Positions 23,951 through 31,309 of a stretch of DNA of 34,665 bases are shown piece by piece. How positions within the stretch are numbered: the first letter of the stretch is position 1; each line of letters begins with the position of its first letter. Source of the stretch: Actinomycetota bacterium (GTDB lineage Bacteria > Actinomycetota > Acidimicrobiia > Acidimicrobiales > Ilumatobacteraceae); NCBI GenBank assembly GCA_016213625.1, contig JACQZZ010000069.1:1-34665 (forward strand), in the 5' to 3' direction. The translations under genes and the position numbers were made by a program. The notes beneath the pieces were generated by a model that had not been told where the DNA came from, ran no database searches, and saw nothing but the letters and a program-made list of their open reading frames with translations.

Positions 23951-24970
23951 CTAGCCGCCGATCTGGCTCATCGATCGGTTGGGCCGTACGAACGCGACCT
24001 GGCCGATCTGGTGGCCGGCCCACTTCGTGCCGACCGCTCGTTGGATCTCGGCGGCGAGCTCGTCGTCGCCGGCGCCCGCCCGGATCATCTTCAACAGGTC
24101 GAACTCGGTGGTGGCGAACAGGCACGTACGGAACTGACCGTCGGCGGTGAGCCGCACCCGGTCGCAGTCGTCGCAGAAGGGCTTGGTGACCGTGGGGATG
24201 ACACCGACGGTGCCGCCGCCGTCGAGGTACCGCCACAGGCTGGCCGGCGCCGACCCGCGAGTGGGGACGACCTCCAGCGGGAACACCTCGTGGATGGCTG
24301 CGACGATCTCGTCCTGGCCGACGACCTTGTCGTTCACCCAGTGGCCGGTGGCGTCGAGCGGCATGAACTCGATGAACCGCATCTCGACGTCGCGGTCGCG
24401 TCCGAACCGGGCGAGGTCGACGATCTCGTCGTCGTTCACCCCCCGTTCGACCACCGCGTTGATCTTCACCGGCGCGAATCCGGCTTCCTTGGCGGCCTCG
24501 ATGCCGTCGAGCACCCGCACCAGTTCGTCGCGTCGGGTCATGCGCTCGAACTTCTCACGCTGCAACGTGTCGAGGCTGATGTTCACCCGGTCGAGGCCGG
24601 CGTCGCGCAACTCGTGCGCGAGCAGCCGGAACGTGGCGCCGTTGGTGGTGATGGAGATGTCGGGCTTCTTCCCGGCGAAGGGCGAGGCCGACGAGGCAGG
24701 CACCCGCAACTGCGCGAGCTTCTGCACCAAGAGGGTCATGTGCGCCCGGATGGTGGGTTCGCCACCCGTGAGCCGCAGTCCGTCGACCTCGAAGTGTTCG
24801 ACGAAGATGCGCGCCAGACGCTCGATCTCCTCGAACGACAGCACTTCACTACGCGGCAGCCACTTCATCCCCTCTTCGGGCATGCAGTAGGTGCAGCGGA
24901 AATTGCAGCGATCGGTGACCGAGATGCGCAGGTCACGAATGGTGCGTCCGAAGGGATCGACGAGATCCAT
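23951..24970 (-). CDS. moaA: GTP 3',8-cyclase (radical SAM, molybdenum cofactor)
   Basis: A 339-residue MoaA that rearranges GTP to 3',8-cyclo-dihydroGTP, the first step of molybdenum cofactor synthesis. The radical-SAM cluster motif is CNFRCTYC (Cys22, Cys26, Cys29). The second 4Fe-4S cluster is provided by FCDDC plus a later Cys (QFRTCLF). LTGGEPT is the SAM-binding GGE motif. The protein ends in Gly-Gly (SQIGG), as needed for activity in MoaA. ATG 24970 lies 4 nt after the moeA stop, and a -10-like TAGCGT overlapping that stop sits 6 nt upstream. It is likely co-transcribed with moeA, with possible internal initiation. Confidence 0.97.
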   Translation of the reverse strand: MDLVDPFGRTIRDLRISVTDRCNFRCTYCMPEEGMKWLPRSEVLSFEEIERLARIFVEHFEVDGLRLTGGEPTIRAHMTLLVQKLAQLRVPASSASPFAGKKPDISITTNGATFRLLAHELRDAGLDRVNISLDTLQREKFERMTRRDELVRVLDGIEAAKEAGFAPVKINAVVERGVNDDEIVDLARFGRDRDVEMRFIEFMPLDATGHWVNDKVVGQDEIVAAIHEVFPLEVVPTRGSAPASLWRYLDGGGTVGVIPTVTKPFCDDCDRVRLTADGQFRTCLFATTEFDLLKMIRAGAGDDELAAEIQRAVGTKWAGHQIGQVAFVRPNRSMSQIGG

Positions 24971-24974
24971 CGCG

Positions 24975-26198
24975 TCACGCTACCCACAACAGCAACGTGC
25001 GTACAGGGCCGCCGGGTTCGACGCCGTCACCGTCGGGCACCTCGGCGATGGCGTTGGCCATCGAGGTGGCCGCCAGCTGATGGCTTCCCTGCGCACCGAT
25101 GGAGCGCACCTGCACCCTGCCGTCGTCGCCGAACTCGGCGAACACCCGCATGTAGTGGATCTTGCCGTCGGGCCGTCGGGGCAACCCGTCGACGGCCACC
25201 GCCTGCACCGTGGGTCGCTGCGGGTGCAGCACACCGGCCATCTGACGCAGCGCCGGCCGTGCGAGCAACTCGAAGCTGACGAGCGAACTGACGGGGTTGC
25301 CGGGCAGGCCGAACACCGGCACCTGACGCCCGTTCGCGGACGACAACAGACCGAAGGCGAACGGCTTGGCCGGTTTGATGGCGATCTGCATCCACCGCAT
25401 GTCGGCGATCTGCGACAGCACGGCCTTCACCACGTCGTAGTCGCCCATGCTGACCCCGCCACTGGTGACGATGGCGTCGCACTCCGCTGCGGCGGATCGC
25501 AAAACGGCCTCGAGCGCCGCTTCGTCGTCGCGCACAATGCCGTAGTCCACGGCCTCGCACCCCGCGTCGCGCACCAGCCCGACGAGCATCGTTCGGTTGC
25601 TCTCGCGGATCTGGCCGGGAGCCAGGGGACGACCGTCGTCGACCAACTCGTCGCCGGTGCTCAGCACCGCCACGCGTACCTTCGGCACGACACTGACCAC
25701 CGCCGCGTTCACGGAGGCGAGCACCGCCGCGACCGCAGGCGTGACGAGCGTGCCGGGCCCGTAGAGCTCGGTGCCGACACGCACGTCGTCGCCCGCGGCG
25801 CGCACGGCGACGCCGGGCTCGATGCTCCGGTGGATCCGCACCCGGTCGCCTCCTTCGAGCCGCTCGGTGTCCTCCACCATCACCACCGCGTCGGCGCCGG
25901 ACGGCACCGGGGCGCCCGTCATGATGCGAATGGCCTCGCCGGGTTGCAGCACTCGGTCGGTGGACGCGCCGGCAGCCACTTCGCCGACGACCGGCAACTC
26001 CGTCGGAGGCGACGCGATGGACGAGGCGACGACGGCGTACCCGTCGACCGCGCTGTTCGCAAACGGCGGCACGTCCTCCAGCGCGTGGACAGGGGCTGCG
26101 AGCACCGTTCCGATGGCCTGCCGGAACGGCAGGTCGCGCGGCGCGAGCGGTGGGCAGCGATCCAACACGTGAGTTCGGGCCTCGGTGATGTCGATCAC
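24975..26198 (-). CDS. moeA: molybdopterin molybdenumtransferase MoeA / Glp-like gephyrin
   Basis: A 407-residue MoeA-family protein, which inserts molybdate into adenylylated molybdopterin. Landmarks are PPFANSAVDGYAVV (about 44-57), GEAIRIMTGAPVPSGADAVVMVEDTE, LSTGDELVDDG, ITSGGVSMGDYDVVK-type VTSGGVSMGDYDVVK, and FGLPGNPVSSLVSF. The start is GTG 26198: a TACCGT -10 lies exactly 7 nt upstream and longer frames cross the divergent gene. The genes here (galU nearby, moaA directly downstream, a SepX/GlpR-like protein elsewhere in the window) raise the alternative that it also acts as Glp, the actinobacterial gephyrin homologue that works with FtsZ. The adjacent moaA argues for a cofactor role. 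Confidence 0.93.
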   Translation of the reverse strand: MIDITEARTHVLDRCPPLAPRDLPFRQAIGTVLAAPVHALEDVPPFANSAVDGYAVVASSIASPPTELPVVGEVAAGASTDRVLQPGEAIRIMTGAPVPSGADAVVMVEDTERLEGGDRVRIHRSIEPGVAVRAAGDDVRVGTELYGPGTLVTPAVAAVLASVNAAVVSVVPKVRVAVLSTGDELVDDGRPLAPGQIRESNRTMLVGLVRDAGCEAVDYGIVRDDEAALEAVLRSAAAECDAIVTSGGVSMGDYDVVKAVLSQIADMRWMQIAIKPAKPFAFGLLSSANGRQVPVFGLPGNPVSSLVSFELLARPALRQMAGVLHPQRPTVQAVAVDGLPRRPDGKIHYMRVFAEFGDDGRVQVRSIGAQGSHQLAATSMANAIAEVPDGDGVEPGGPVRTLLLWVA

Positions 26199-26202
26199 GG
26201 GC

Positions 26203-26218
26203 GCCACGGTACCGTGGC
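26203..26218. promoter_or_regulatory. 16-bp palindrome containing two mirror-image -10 elements
   Basis: GCCACGGTACCGTGGC is a perfect palindrome. TACCGT reads on both strands (26210-26215 plus, 26211-26206 minus). Each hexamer ends exactly 7 nt before a start codon: ATG 26223 on plus and GTG 26198 on minus. The whole 24-bp spacer is therefore a symmetric divergent leaderless promoter. The two initiation complexes overlap and should exclude each other, or one dimeric factor could block both. Confidence 0.65.
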
Positions 26219-26222
26219 CCGG

Positions 26223-26792
26223 ATGACCTCGTACGCGCCCTTCACGGCCGCCCACCTCCCCGAAGGTCACGTGGTGCGCTGGACCACGTGGGACGGCGAG
26301 CACGTCGAGACCACCACCATCCGGTGGGAGAACGAGGGCTACACGGTCAATGGCGCGGTGGGACGCGAGCGCGTCGAGTACGTGCTGCGCCTGTCGGCGG
26401 GCTGGCAGGTGCGTCAGTTCATCCTCTTCCGCGACCTCGAGGAACCCGACCTGTGGTTGGCCACCGACGGCGCGGGGCGATGGGGCGAGATGAACGGTGC
26501 CCATCGCACCGAGCTCGACGGGTGCTACGACATCGACCTCGCCTGCACTCCGTTCACCAACACGCTGCCCATCCGCCGGCTGCCGCTGTTGCAGGGCGAC
26601 GCGGCGGAGATCCCGGTCGCGTTCGTCGACTCCGAGACGCTCGATGTCCGCCAGGTGATGCAGCGCTACACGCGCCTCGACGACCGCTCGTGGCGGTACG
26701 AGAACCTGGACACCGGCTTCGGCGTGCTCCTCGAGGTGGACGAGCACGGGTTGGTGCACGACTACCCCGGCGAGTTCCGCCGCGTGTCGTAG
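26223..26792 (+). CDS. putative glycolipid-binding family protein
   Basis: A 189-residue protein resembling the bacterial glycolipid-binding family (PF06475 type, assigned from memory of its pattern): HVVRWTTWDGEHVETTTIRWENEGYTVNGAV at the N-terminus, a central DLWLATDGAGRWGEMNG and YDIDLACTPFTNTLPIRRLPL, ending FGVLLEVDEHGLVHDYPGEFRR. It is probably a cytoplasmic beta-barrel; the role is unknown. It starts leaderless from the symmetric promoter shared with moeA, and its 3' end overlaps the convergent AlkD-like gene by 31 bp. Confidence 0.75.
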   Translation: MTSYAPFTAAHLPEGHVVRWTTWDGEHVETTTIRWENEGYTVNGAVGRERVEYVLRLSAGWQVRQFILFRDLEEPDLWLATDGAGRWGEMNGAHRTELDGCYDIDLACTPFTNTLPIRRLPLLQGDAAEIPVAFVDSETLDVRQVMQRYTRLDDRSWRYENLDTGFGVLLEVDEHGLVHDYPGEFRRVS

Positions 26793-27493
26793 AGCGCGCG
26801 CACCTCGGCTGCGTCGGGCAACTTGCGCAGCGGTTCGCGCAGGGTGACCAGGTTCATGTCGGCCATGTGCGCCCGCAGCCACGCCGACACCTCGCGCGGA
26901 TGCCGTGGCGCCTCCTCGCGCAGCACCCAACCGAGCACCTTGCGAATGAAGAACTCGGTCTCGGGCAACAGCTGCTCCGCGTACGCGAACAAGCGGTCGA
27001 GTTGGTCGCCGTGGCGAAGGAGTGACCGCAGCGCGAGCACCGCCGCTCGACGGACCCAGAAGTCGTGGTCGGTGACCCAACGGTCGAGCACAGGGAGCAC
27101 GGACTCGGAGTCGCGGCACGCGAGATCGGCGACGACGCCGGCCAACGGGTCCACCAGCGCCCAGGTGTGGCACTCGCGCAGACGCGCCTCCAGCCATGGA
27201 AGGCGCACGGCGGTGACGGCGCCGGGCACCGCCACCAGGAGTTCGATGGCGGCCAGTCGCGTCTCGTGCACCGGCCGGTCCCACAGCTCGTCGGCCAGGC
27301 CGAAGATGTCGTCGGACGTGACCACCGGATGGTGTCGCACCCAGGTGCGCACCACTCGTCGGACTGCGGGCACCGGCACCCCCAGGTGGCGGAGCGTGCT
27401 CTTCAGGTAGGCCCGCTCGGCGGCAGCTCGCTGCGCCGTCCCGAGTTCGCGGAGCGTTTCGTAGAGCTCCTCGGACTCGGTGATGGTGGCCAC
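26762..27493 (-). CDS. AlkD-like DNA alkylation repair (HEAT-like) protein
   Basis: A 243-residue all-helical protein of the AlkC/AlkD glycosylase superfamily, which removes positively charged alkylated bases. Matching segments are YLKSTLRHLGVPVPAVR (about 29-46), the helix pair around ELWDRPVHETRLAAIELL, and the catalytic region HTWALVDPLAG with Trp111 and Asp115, equivalent to the AlkD WxxVD aspartate. DFWVRRAAVLAL and EFFIRKVLGWVLREEAPRHPREV follow, strongly diagnostic of the family. GTG 27493 begins 2 nt after the galU stop, indicating one transcript with galU. The 3' end overlaps the glycolipid-binding gene by 31 bp. Confidence 0.85.
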   Translation of the reverse strand: MATITESEELYETLRELGTAQRAAAERAYLKSTLRHLGVPVPAVRRVVRTWVRHHPVVTSDDIFGLADELWDRPVHETRLAAIELLVAVPGAVTAVRLPWLEARLRECHTWALVDPLAGVVADLACRDSESVLPVLDRWVTDHDFWVRRAAVLALRSLLRHGDQLDRLFAYAEQLLPETEFFIRKVLGWVLREEAPRHPREVSAWLRAHMADMNLVTLREPLRKLPDAAEVRALYDTRRNSPG

Positions 27494-27495
27494 GG

Positions 27496-28359
27496 TCAGC
27501 GGCGCTCCTGCAACCAATCGCGGAACGCCGGCCCGATCTTCGGGTCGTCGAGCGCCAGCTCGACGACCGCCGTGAGCCACCCCAGTGGGTTGCCGGTGTC
27601 GTATCGGCGGATGTCGCGCAGCACGCCGTGGAACGGCCCACTCGCCGCCTGCATGCGCAGTGCGTCGGTGAGCTGGATCTCGCCGCCTGCTCCGGGTTGC
27701 ACCTGCTCGATGCGATCGAAGACGTCGGGGGTGAGCACGTAGCGACCGATGATGATGAGGTCGCTCGGGGCGTCGCTCACCTTCGGCTTCTCGACCATGG
27801 TGCGCACGCCCACCACACCCTCGGAGTCGATGGGGCCCGACGGATCGATGACGCCGTAGGCGCTGACGTCGTCGCGAGGAACCCGCTTCAGCCCCACGAC
27901 GCTGCCGCTGGTGCGCTCGCAGATGTCGATCATCTGCGCCAACAGGGAGCTGTCGCCCATGAGCTCGTCGGGCAGCAGCACGGCGAACGGTTCGTCGCCC
28001 ACCGCCTCGCGTGCACAACCAACTGCGTGCCCGAGGCCACGAGCCTCGTCCTGGTAGGCGAAGCTGATGCGCACGTCGCGCCCCACCCGATCGAGCGAGT
28101 CGGCCAGCGCGTCGCGACCGGTGGACCGCAGCTTGGCGATGACCTCCGGCGCCGGCTCGAAGTACGCCTCGATCGCCGGCTTGGCATGGCTGGTGACCAC
28201 CACCACGTGATCGATCCCGGCGCCGGCGGCTTCGTCGATGATCAACTGCAGCGCGGGCTGATCGAGGATGGGCAACAGCTCCTTGGGCACTGCCTTGGTG
28301 GCCGGCAGGAAGCGAGTGCCCATGCCAGCTGCAGGGATGACCGCCGTCCGCGCACGCAT
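27496..28359 (-). CDS. galU: UTP-glucose-1-phosphate uridylyltransferase
   Basis: A 287-residue GalU making UDP-glucose from UTP and glucose-1-phosphate, the donor for cell-envelope glycans and possibly for GpgS in this window. The N-terminal nucleotidyl-transfer signature VIPAAGMGTRFLPATKAVPKELLP (about 7-30) is complete. FAVLLPDELMG, DPSG and VEKP (Lys) elements and AGGEIQLTDAL follow in order. ATG 28359 is preceded by a TAGAGT -10 (28372-28367) at 7 nt and no Shine-Dalgarno, so it is probably leaderless. It is divergent from the FmdB/Ruc-like gene; the CIRCE operator lies 48 bp upstream of the galU ATG. Confidence 0.96.
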   Translation of the reverse strand: MRARTAVIPAAGMGTRFLPATKAVPKELLPILDQPALQLIIDEAAGAGIDHVVVVTSHAKPAIEAYFEPAPEVIAKLRSTGRDALADSLDRVGRDVRISFAYQDEARGLGHAVGCAREAVGDEPFAVLLPDELMGDSSLLAQMIDICERTSGSVVGLKRVPRDDVSAYGVIDPSGPIDSEGVVGVRTMVEKPKVSDAPSDLIIIGRYVLTPDVFDRIEQVQPGAGGEIQLTDALRMQAASGPFHGVLRDIRRYDTGNPLGWLTAVVELALDDPKIGPAFRDWLQERR

Positions 28360-28366
28360 GAACGGA

Positions 28367-28372
28367 ACTCTA
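28367..28372 (-). promoter_or_regulatory. candidate leaderless -10 (TAGAGT) of galU
   Basis: Minus-strand TANNNT hexamer exactly 7 nt before ATG 28359. Confidence 0.55.
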
Positions 28373-28406
28373 CGACAGAGCACATCTCCGCACAGCTGCG
28401 CTAGCC

Positions 28407-28433
28407 TTAGCACTCGCCCTTTCCGACTGCTAA
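28407..28433. promoter_or_regulatory. CIRCE element (HrcA operator)
   Basis: TTAGCACTC-N9-GACTGCTAA matches the CIRCE consensus TTAGCACTC-N9-GAGTGCTAA with the exact 9-nt spacer and one mismatch (C for G at 28427). It lies 29 bp upstream of the FmdB/Ruc-like ATG, the position expected for repression of that gene. It is also within 50 bp of the galU start and could affect galU. HrcA itself is not encoded in this window. Confidence 0.85.
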
Positions 28434-28461
28434 CCCCTGTGGATCCCCGGGAGCACTGAAG

Positions 28462-28803
28462 ATGCCCACCTACGTGTACAAGTTCGTCGAGACCGGCGAG
28501 ACCATCGAGGTCCAGCAGGCATTCACCGACGACGCCCTCACCGAAGCGGTGCACCCCACGAGCGGCCAGACGATGCAGGTGAAGAAGGTGTTCCAGCCGG
28601 TCGGCGTCACGTTCAAGGGTGGCGGCTTCTACAAGACCGACAGCCGGGGCGGATCGTCGAAGAGCTCCTCGACATCCACCAGCACCTCGTCGAGCACCCC
28701 CGACACCACGTCGTCCACCGCTGCCAGCACCTCGTCCGACACCTCGTCGAGCACGAGCACCACCGCAGCCAGCACCCCCAGCAGCCCCGCCCCGGCCAGC
28801 TGA
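28462..28803 (+). CDS. cysteine-free FmdB/Ruc-like protein with disordered Ser/Thr tail
   Basis: A 113-residue protein clearly related to FmdB-type zinc ribbons: MPTYVYKF opening, VQQAFTDDALTEA, and KKVFQPVGVTFKGGGFYKTDSRGG. In the family, Cys at about positions 8 and 11 and a second pair near 29-34 bind zinc; here they are replaced (Phe8, Thr11, and AVHPTSG), and the protein has no cysteine at all. Residues 61-113 are a low-complexity Ser/Thr/Ala/Pro tail. M. tuberculosis Ruc (Rv0991c), a redox-switched chaperone under HrcA control beside galU, has the same layout with cysteines (recalled from literature). The CIRCE operator upstream and the divergent galU support orthology. GGGAG 8 nt before ATG 28462 sets the start. 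Confidence 0.85.
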   Translation: MPTYVYKFVETGETIEVQQAFTDDALTEAVHPTSGQTMQVKKVFQPVGVTFKGGGFYKTDSRGGSSKSSSTSTSTSSSTPDTTSSTAASTSSDTSSSTSTTAASTPSSPAPAS

Positions 28804-28808
28804 CCGCT

Positions 28809-28825
28809 GCACCCCGATAGGGTGC
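28809..28825. terminator. small hairpin after the FmdB/Ruc-like gene
   Basis: GCACCC-CGATA-GGGTGC, a perfect 6-bp stem 6 nt after the stop, with no T-run. Weak terminator candidate; the next gene on the same strand begins 50 nt later. Confidence 0.3.
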
Positions 28826-28874
28826 CGCCGCGACTTCCCCCGCACCCGTCGTTCGTGTGTCCGGGAGGTCGGCC

Positions 28875-29432
28875 ATGTGGTTGCTACCCCGTCTTCGGCT
28901 CGTCCTCGCCAGGCGACCGTGGCTCTACTGGCTGGTCGTCGCCGTGTGCGCCACCATCGTGTGGCTGCAATGGTCGGCCGTGCAGTCCGATGCCGAGCGG
29001 GCGCGCCGCTCGTGGGGCGCGTCGCGCACGGTCGTCGTGGCCATCGACACGGCCCTCACGGGCGAGCCGCTGCGTGTGGAGTTGCGCGACTACCCGGTGG
29101 CGATGGTGCCACCCGATGCGCTGACCGAAGCCCCACCCGAGGCCGTCGCCGCTCGTGAGGTCGTCGCCGGGTCCGTGCTCGTGCCGTTCGATGTGCTGGG
29201 CGACGACGACATCCCCGCGGAGTGGGTGGTGCTCGCCGTGCCGTCGCAGGACGCACCATCGTTCACTCGCGGACAGCGGGCGGCCACATTCGCGGGCGGT
29301 GTTCGCACGTGCGACGGCATCGTCGACGCCACCACGGTCGACCACGTCGAGGTGGCCGTGCCGTCCGGCTGCGCAGCCACACTCACGGTCGACCTGTTCG
29401 CAGGCGCGGTGGTGTTGGCCCGGTTGCCGTGA
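28875..29432 (+). CDS. membrane-anchored SAF/CpaB-like protein
   Basis: A 185-residue protein with one N-terminal helix (about 15-33, WLYWLVVAVCATIVWLQW) and an exported domain. The segment about 48-125 (TVVVAIDTALTGEPLRVELRDYPVAMVPPDALTEAP...AAREVVAGSVLVPFDVLG) matches the SAF/CpaB layout: a beta strand, 'dl..G..l...dl', then 'Ar.di.aG..l...'. SAF-domain membrane proteins often accompany FmdB genes in actinobacteria (from memory). GGGAGG 6 nt before ATG 28875 selects this start over an earlier in-frame GTG at 28857. The role is unknown; a pilus-assembly CpaB role is unlikely without tad genes nearby. Confidence 0.72.
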   Translation: MWLLPRLRLVLARRPWLYWLVVAVCATIVWLQWSAVQSDAERARRSWGASRTVVVAIDTALTGEPLRVELRDYPVAMVPPDALTEAPPEAVAAREVVAGSVLVPFDVLGDDDIPAEWVVLAVPSQDAPSFTRGQRAATFAGGVRTCDGIVDATTVDHVEVAVPSGCAATLTVDLFAGAVVLARLP

Positions 29433-29450
29433 CACCGAGCGAGCGTGTGG

Positions 29451-30221
29451 TCAGGCGCCGGAGGCGAGCTTGTCGCGGAAGAACTGCAACACGCGCTGCA
29501 CACTGGCCTCGTCGCGCTGTTCGGTGAGCACCGAGTGATCGCGCGGGGTCTGGCTGGGCAGCTCCACCGCGATGAACGCGTCGCCGAGCAGATGCTGCAA
29601 CGACTGGAAGCGGTCACCCACCAGCTTGTCGCCGGTGAAGCGGAGTCCGAGCACCTGGCAGCCCTCCGAGGCGCGCCGGGCCACCACCAACGCGTCGTCG
29701 GGAGACAGGTTCAGGTCGGCGCCACGTTCCTTCTTGCCCGCGGCGAACGGCAACGAGGGCTGGCTGAGCACGGGTGCAACCAGGAAGTCGTCGACCATCA
29801 TCGCCAGCGCGAAGCCACCGCTGAAGCACATGCCCACGGCACCGACGCCGGGGCCACCGACTTCCTGATGCAGGTTGCGAGCCAACGCACGCAGCCAGCC
29901 GATGATGGGCGAGGTCTGGTTCAGCGCCCAGTGCGTGAACTCGCGGGAGATGCACACCTTCACCATCGACTGCGCCAGGTAGCCGTTCGACACCTCGCGA
30001 CCGGGCGTGCCCACCAGCGACGGCATGAGCACGGTGAAGCCGGCATCCACGACGTCGTTGGCGAACTGGGTGACCTTCGGGGTGATGCCAGGAATCTCGT
30101 GCACCACCACCACGCCCGGCCCGGTGCCCCGGCGGTACACGTCGCGTGTGTACCCTGCGGCGGTGAACGACGAGCGCTCCCAACCGGCGAGCACCGGATC
30201 GACTGCTGCGTCGTTGGTCAT
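29451..30221 (-). CDS. dienelactone hydrolase family protein
   Basis: A 256-residue alpha/beta hydrolase of the dienelactone hydrolase type. The Cys-Asp-His triad is visible: Cys132 in GAVGMCFSGGFAL, Asp198 in RFTGDKLVGD and His229 in TPRDHSVL. Glu42 of VVHEIPG is the family residue that activates the thiol. Substrates could be lactones or esters. ATG 30221 overlaps the stop of the upstream phosphotransferase gene by 4 nt (ATGA), so the two are translationally coupled and probably act in one pathway. Confidence 0.9.
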   Translation of the reverse strand: MTNDAAVDPVLAGWERSSFTAAGYTRDVYRRGTGPGVVVVHEIPGITPKVTQFANDVVDAGFTVLMPSLVGTPGREVSNGYLAQSMVKVCISREFTHWALNQTSPIIGWLRALARNLHQEVGGPGVGAVGMCFSGGFALAMMVDDFLVAPVLSQPSLPFAAGKKERGADLNLSPDDALVVARRASEGCQVLGLRFTGDKLVGDRFQSLQHLLGDAFIAVELPSQTPRDHSVLTEQRDEASVQRVLQFFRDKLASGA

Positions 30222-31240
30222 GCGAGCCTCCTCACTGCGGCGAGGGCCCGCTCGGCGAGCCCCTCGGTACCCACCTTGAAAGTGTCGAAGTCGACTCCCT
30301 CCTGGTTCCCCATCGCGCCGTGCAGGTAGCGGGCGTACACCCCTTCACTGATGACCGCGAGTCGCCAGCAACTGAACGCCACGTAGTAGTCGATGTCGGA
30401 CAGGTCGCGCCCGGTGCGCGACGAGTACCGATCGAGCAGTGCCGAGTAGGTGGGAAATCCCCCGGCCGGCGTGGGGTCGTTGGCACGAGCCTGTGTCGCG
30501 TCGCCGTCGTTCCAGTAGACGCCGAGATAGCCGACGTCGGCGAGCGGGTCGCCGAGGGTGCACAGCTCCCAGTCGAGCACGGCGGCGATGCGACCCCGGC
30601 CGACATCGGTGAGGCAGTTCCCGAACCGATAGTCGCCATGGGCGATGCTCACGCCCTTCTGGGTGGGGATGCGGTCGCGCAGACGACGGGCCACCTCGTC
30701 GATGGCCGGCAGCTCGCGCGTCTTCGACTGCTCCCACTGGGTGCTCCAACGCTTCACCTGACGCTCGACGTAGCCCTCACGCTTGGCGAGGTCGCCCAGG
30801 CCCACCGCGTCGACGTCGACGGCGTGCAGGTCGGCGAGCACGTCGATGAGGTGCTCGCTGGCGGCCACTTTCAGCTCGGGGGTGAGGGCTGCCGCCTTCT
30901 CCGGGCTGTCGAGCACCACACCGTCGACGAACCCCATCACGTAGAACGGCACACCGTTCACCTCGGGGTCGGTGCACAGGCCGAGCGCGGGCGGTACCGG
31001 CACGCCCGTGGTGCCAACAGCGGCGATGATGCGGTACTCGCGTGCCATGTCGTGCGCCGTGGCGAGCACGTGACCGAGCGGCGGGCGACGCAGCACGAAC
31101 TGCGTGCCGTCGGCGCCGGCGACACGGAAGGTGAGGTTCGACCGTCCACCCGCGATGAGATCGAAGGAGAACGGCGCCACGGCACCAGGAATGTTGGCGG
31201 CCAACCAGGAGGTGACCCGTTCGATGTCGATGCCCTGCAC
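30218..31240 (-). CDS. APH-like phosphotransferase family protein
   Basis: A 340-residue kinase-fold protein of the aminoglycoside phosphotransferase-like family that includes ACAD10/11-type proteins. Visible are a nucleotide-loop-like GGRSNLTFRV near the N-terminus, the catalytic loop HGDYRFGNCL (His201, Asp203, Asn208) and the metal-binding DWELCTLGDPLADVGY (Asp223). The small molecule it phosphorylates is unknown; relatives are often linked to acyl-CoA or hydroxy-acid metabolism. GTG 31240 is preferred because TACGGT (31254-31249) lies 8 nt upstream; a TTG nine bases earlier overlaps that hexamer and would then be untranscribed. Confidence 0.88.
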   Translation of the reverse strand: MQGIDIERVTSWLAANIPGAVAPFSFDLIAGGRSNLTFRVAGADGTQFVLRRPPLGHVLATAHDMAREYRIIAAVGTTGVPVPPALGLCTDPEVNGVPFYVMGFVDGVVLDSPEKAAALTPELKVAASEHLIDVLADLHAVDVDAVGLGDLAKREGYVERQVKRWSTQWEQSKTRELPAIDEVARRLRDRIPTQKGVSIAHGDYRFGNCLTDVGRGRIAAVLDWELCTLGDPLADVGYLGVYWNDGDATQARANDPTPAGGFPTYSALLDRYSSRTGRDLSDIDYYVAFSCWRLAVISEGVYARYLHGAMGNQEGVDFDTFKVGTEGLAERALAAVRRLA

Positions 31241-31248
31241 GAGCGGCA

Positions 31249-31254
31249 ACCGTA
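31249..31254 (-). promoter_or_regulatory. candidate leaderless -10 (TACGGT) of the phosphotransferase gene
   Basis: Minus-strand TANNNT hexamer 8 nt before GTG 31240 in the 69-bp gap after the NlpC/P60 gene. Confidence 0.45.
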
Positions 31255-31309
31255 GTGGGCGATGGCTCGACAGGTCGCAGGCGGGCGTCAGCCCTCCGGC
31301 AGGTGTGGG

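Noticed and set aside
23951..24236. N-terminal extension of the secreted protein into moaA
   Set aside because: It would be out-of-frame moaA sequence; a signal peptide begins at GTG 23948, 2 nt after the moaA stop.
24977..24982. TAGCGT as a dedicated moaA promoter
   Set aside because: It overlaps the moeA stop codon; the spacing fits, but co-transcription with moeA explains moaA expression, so it is kept only as a possibility in the moaA entry.
31241..31249. TTG start at 31249 for the phosphotransferase
   Set aside because: It overlaps the candidate -10 TACGGT; GTG 31240 has the leaderless spacing.
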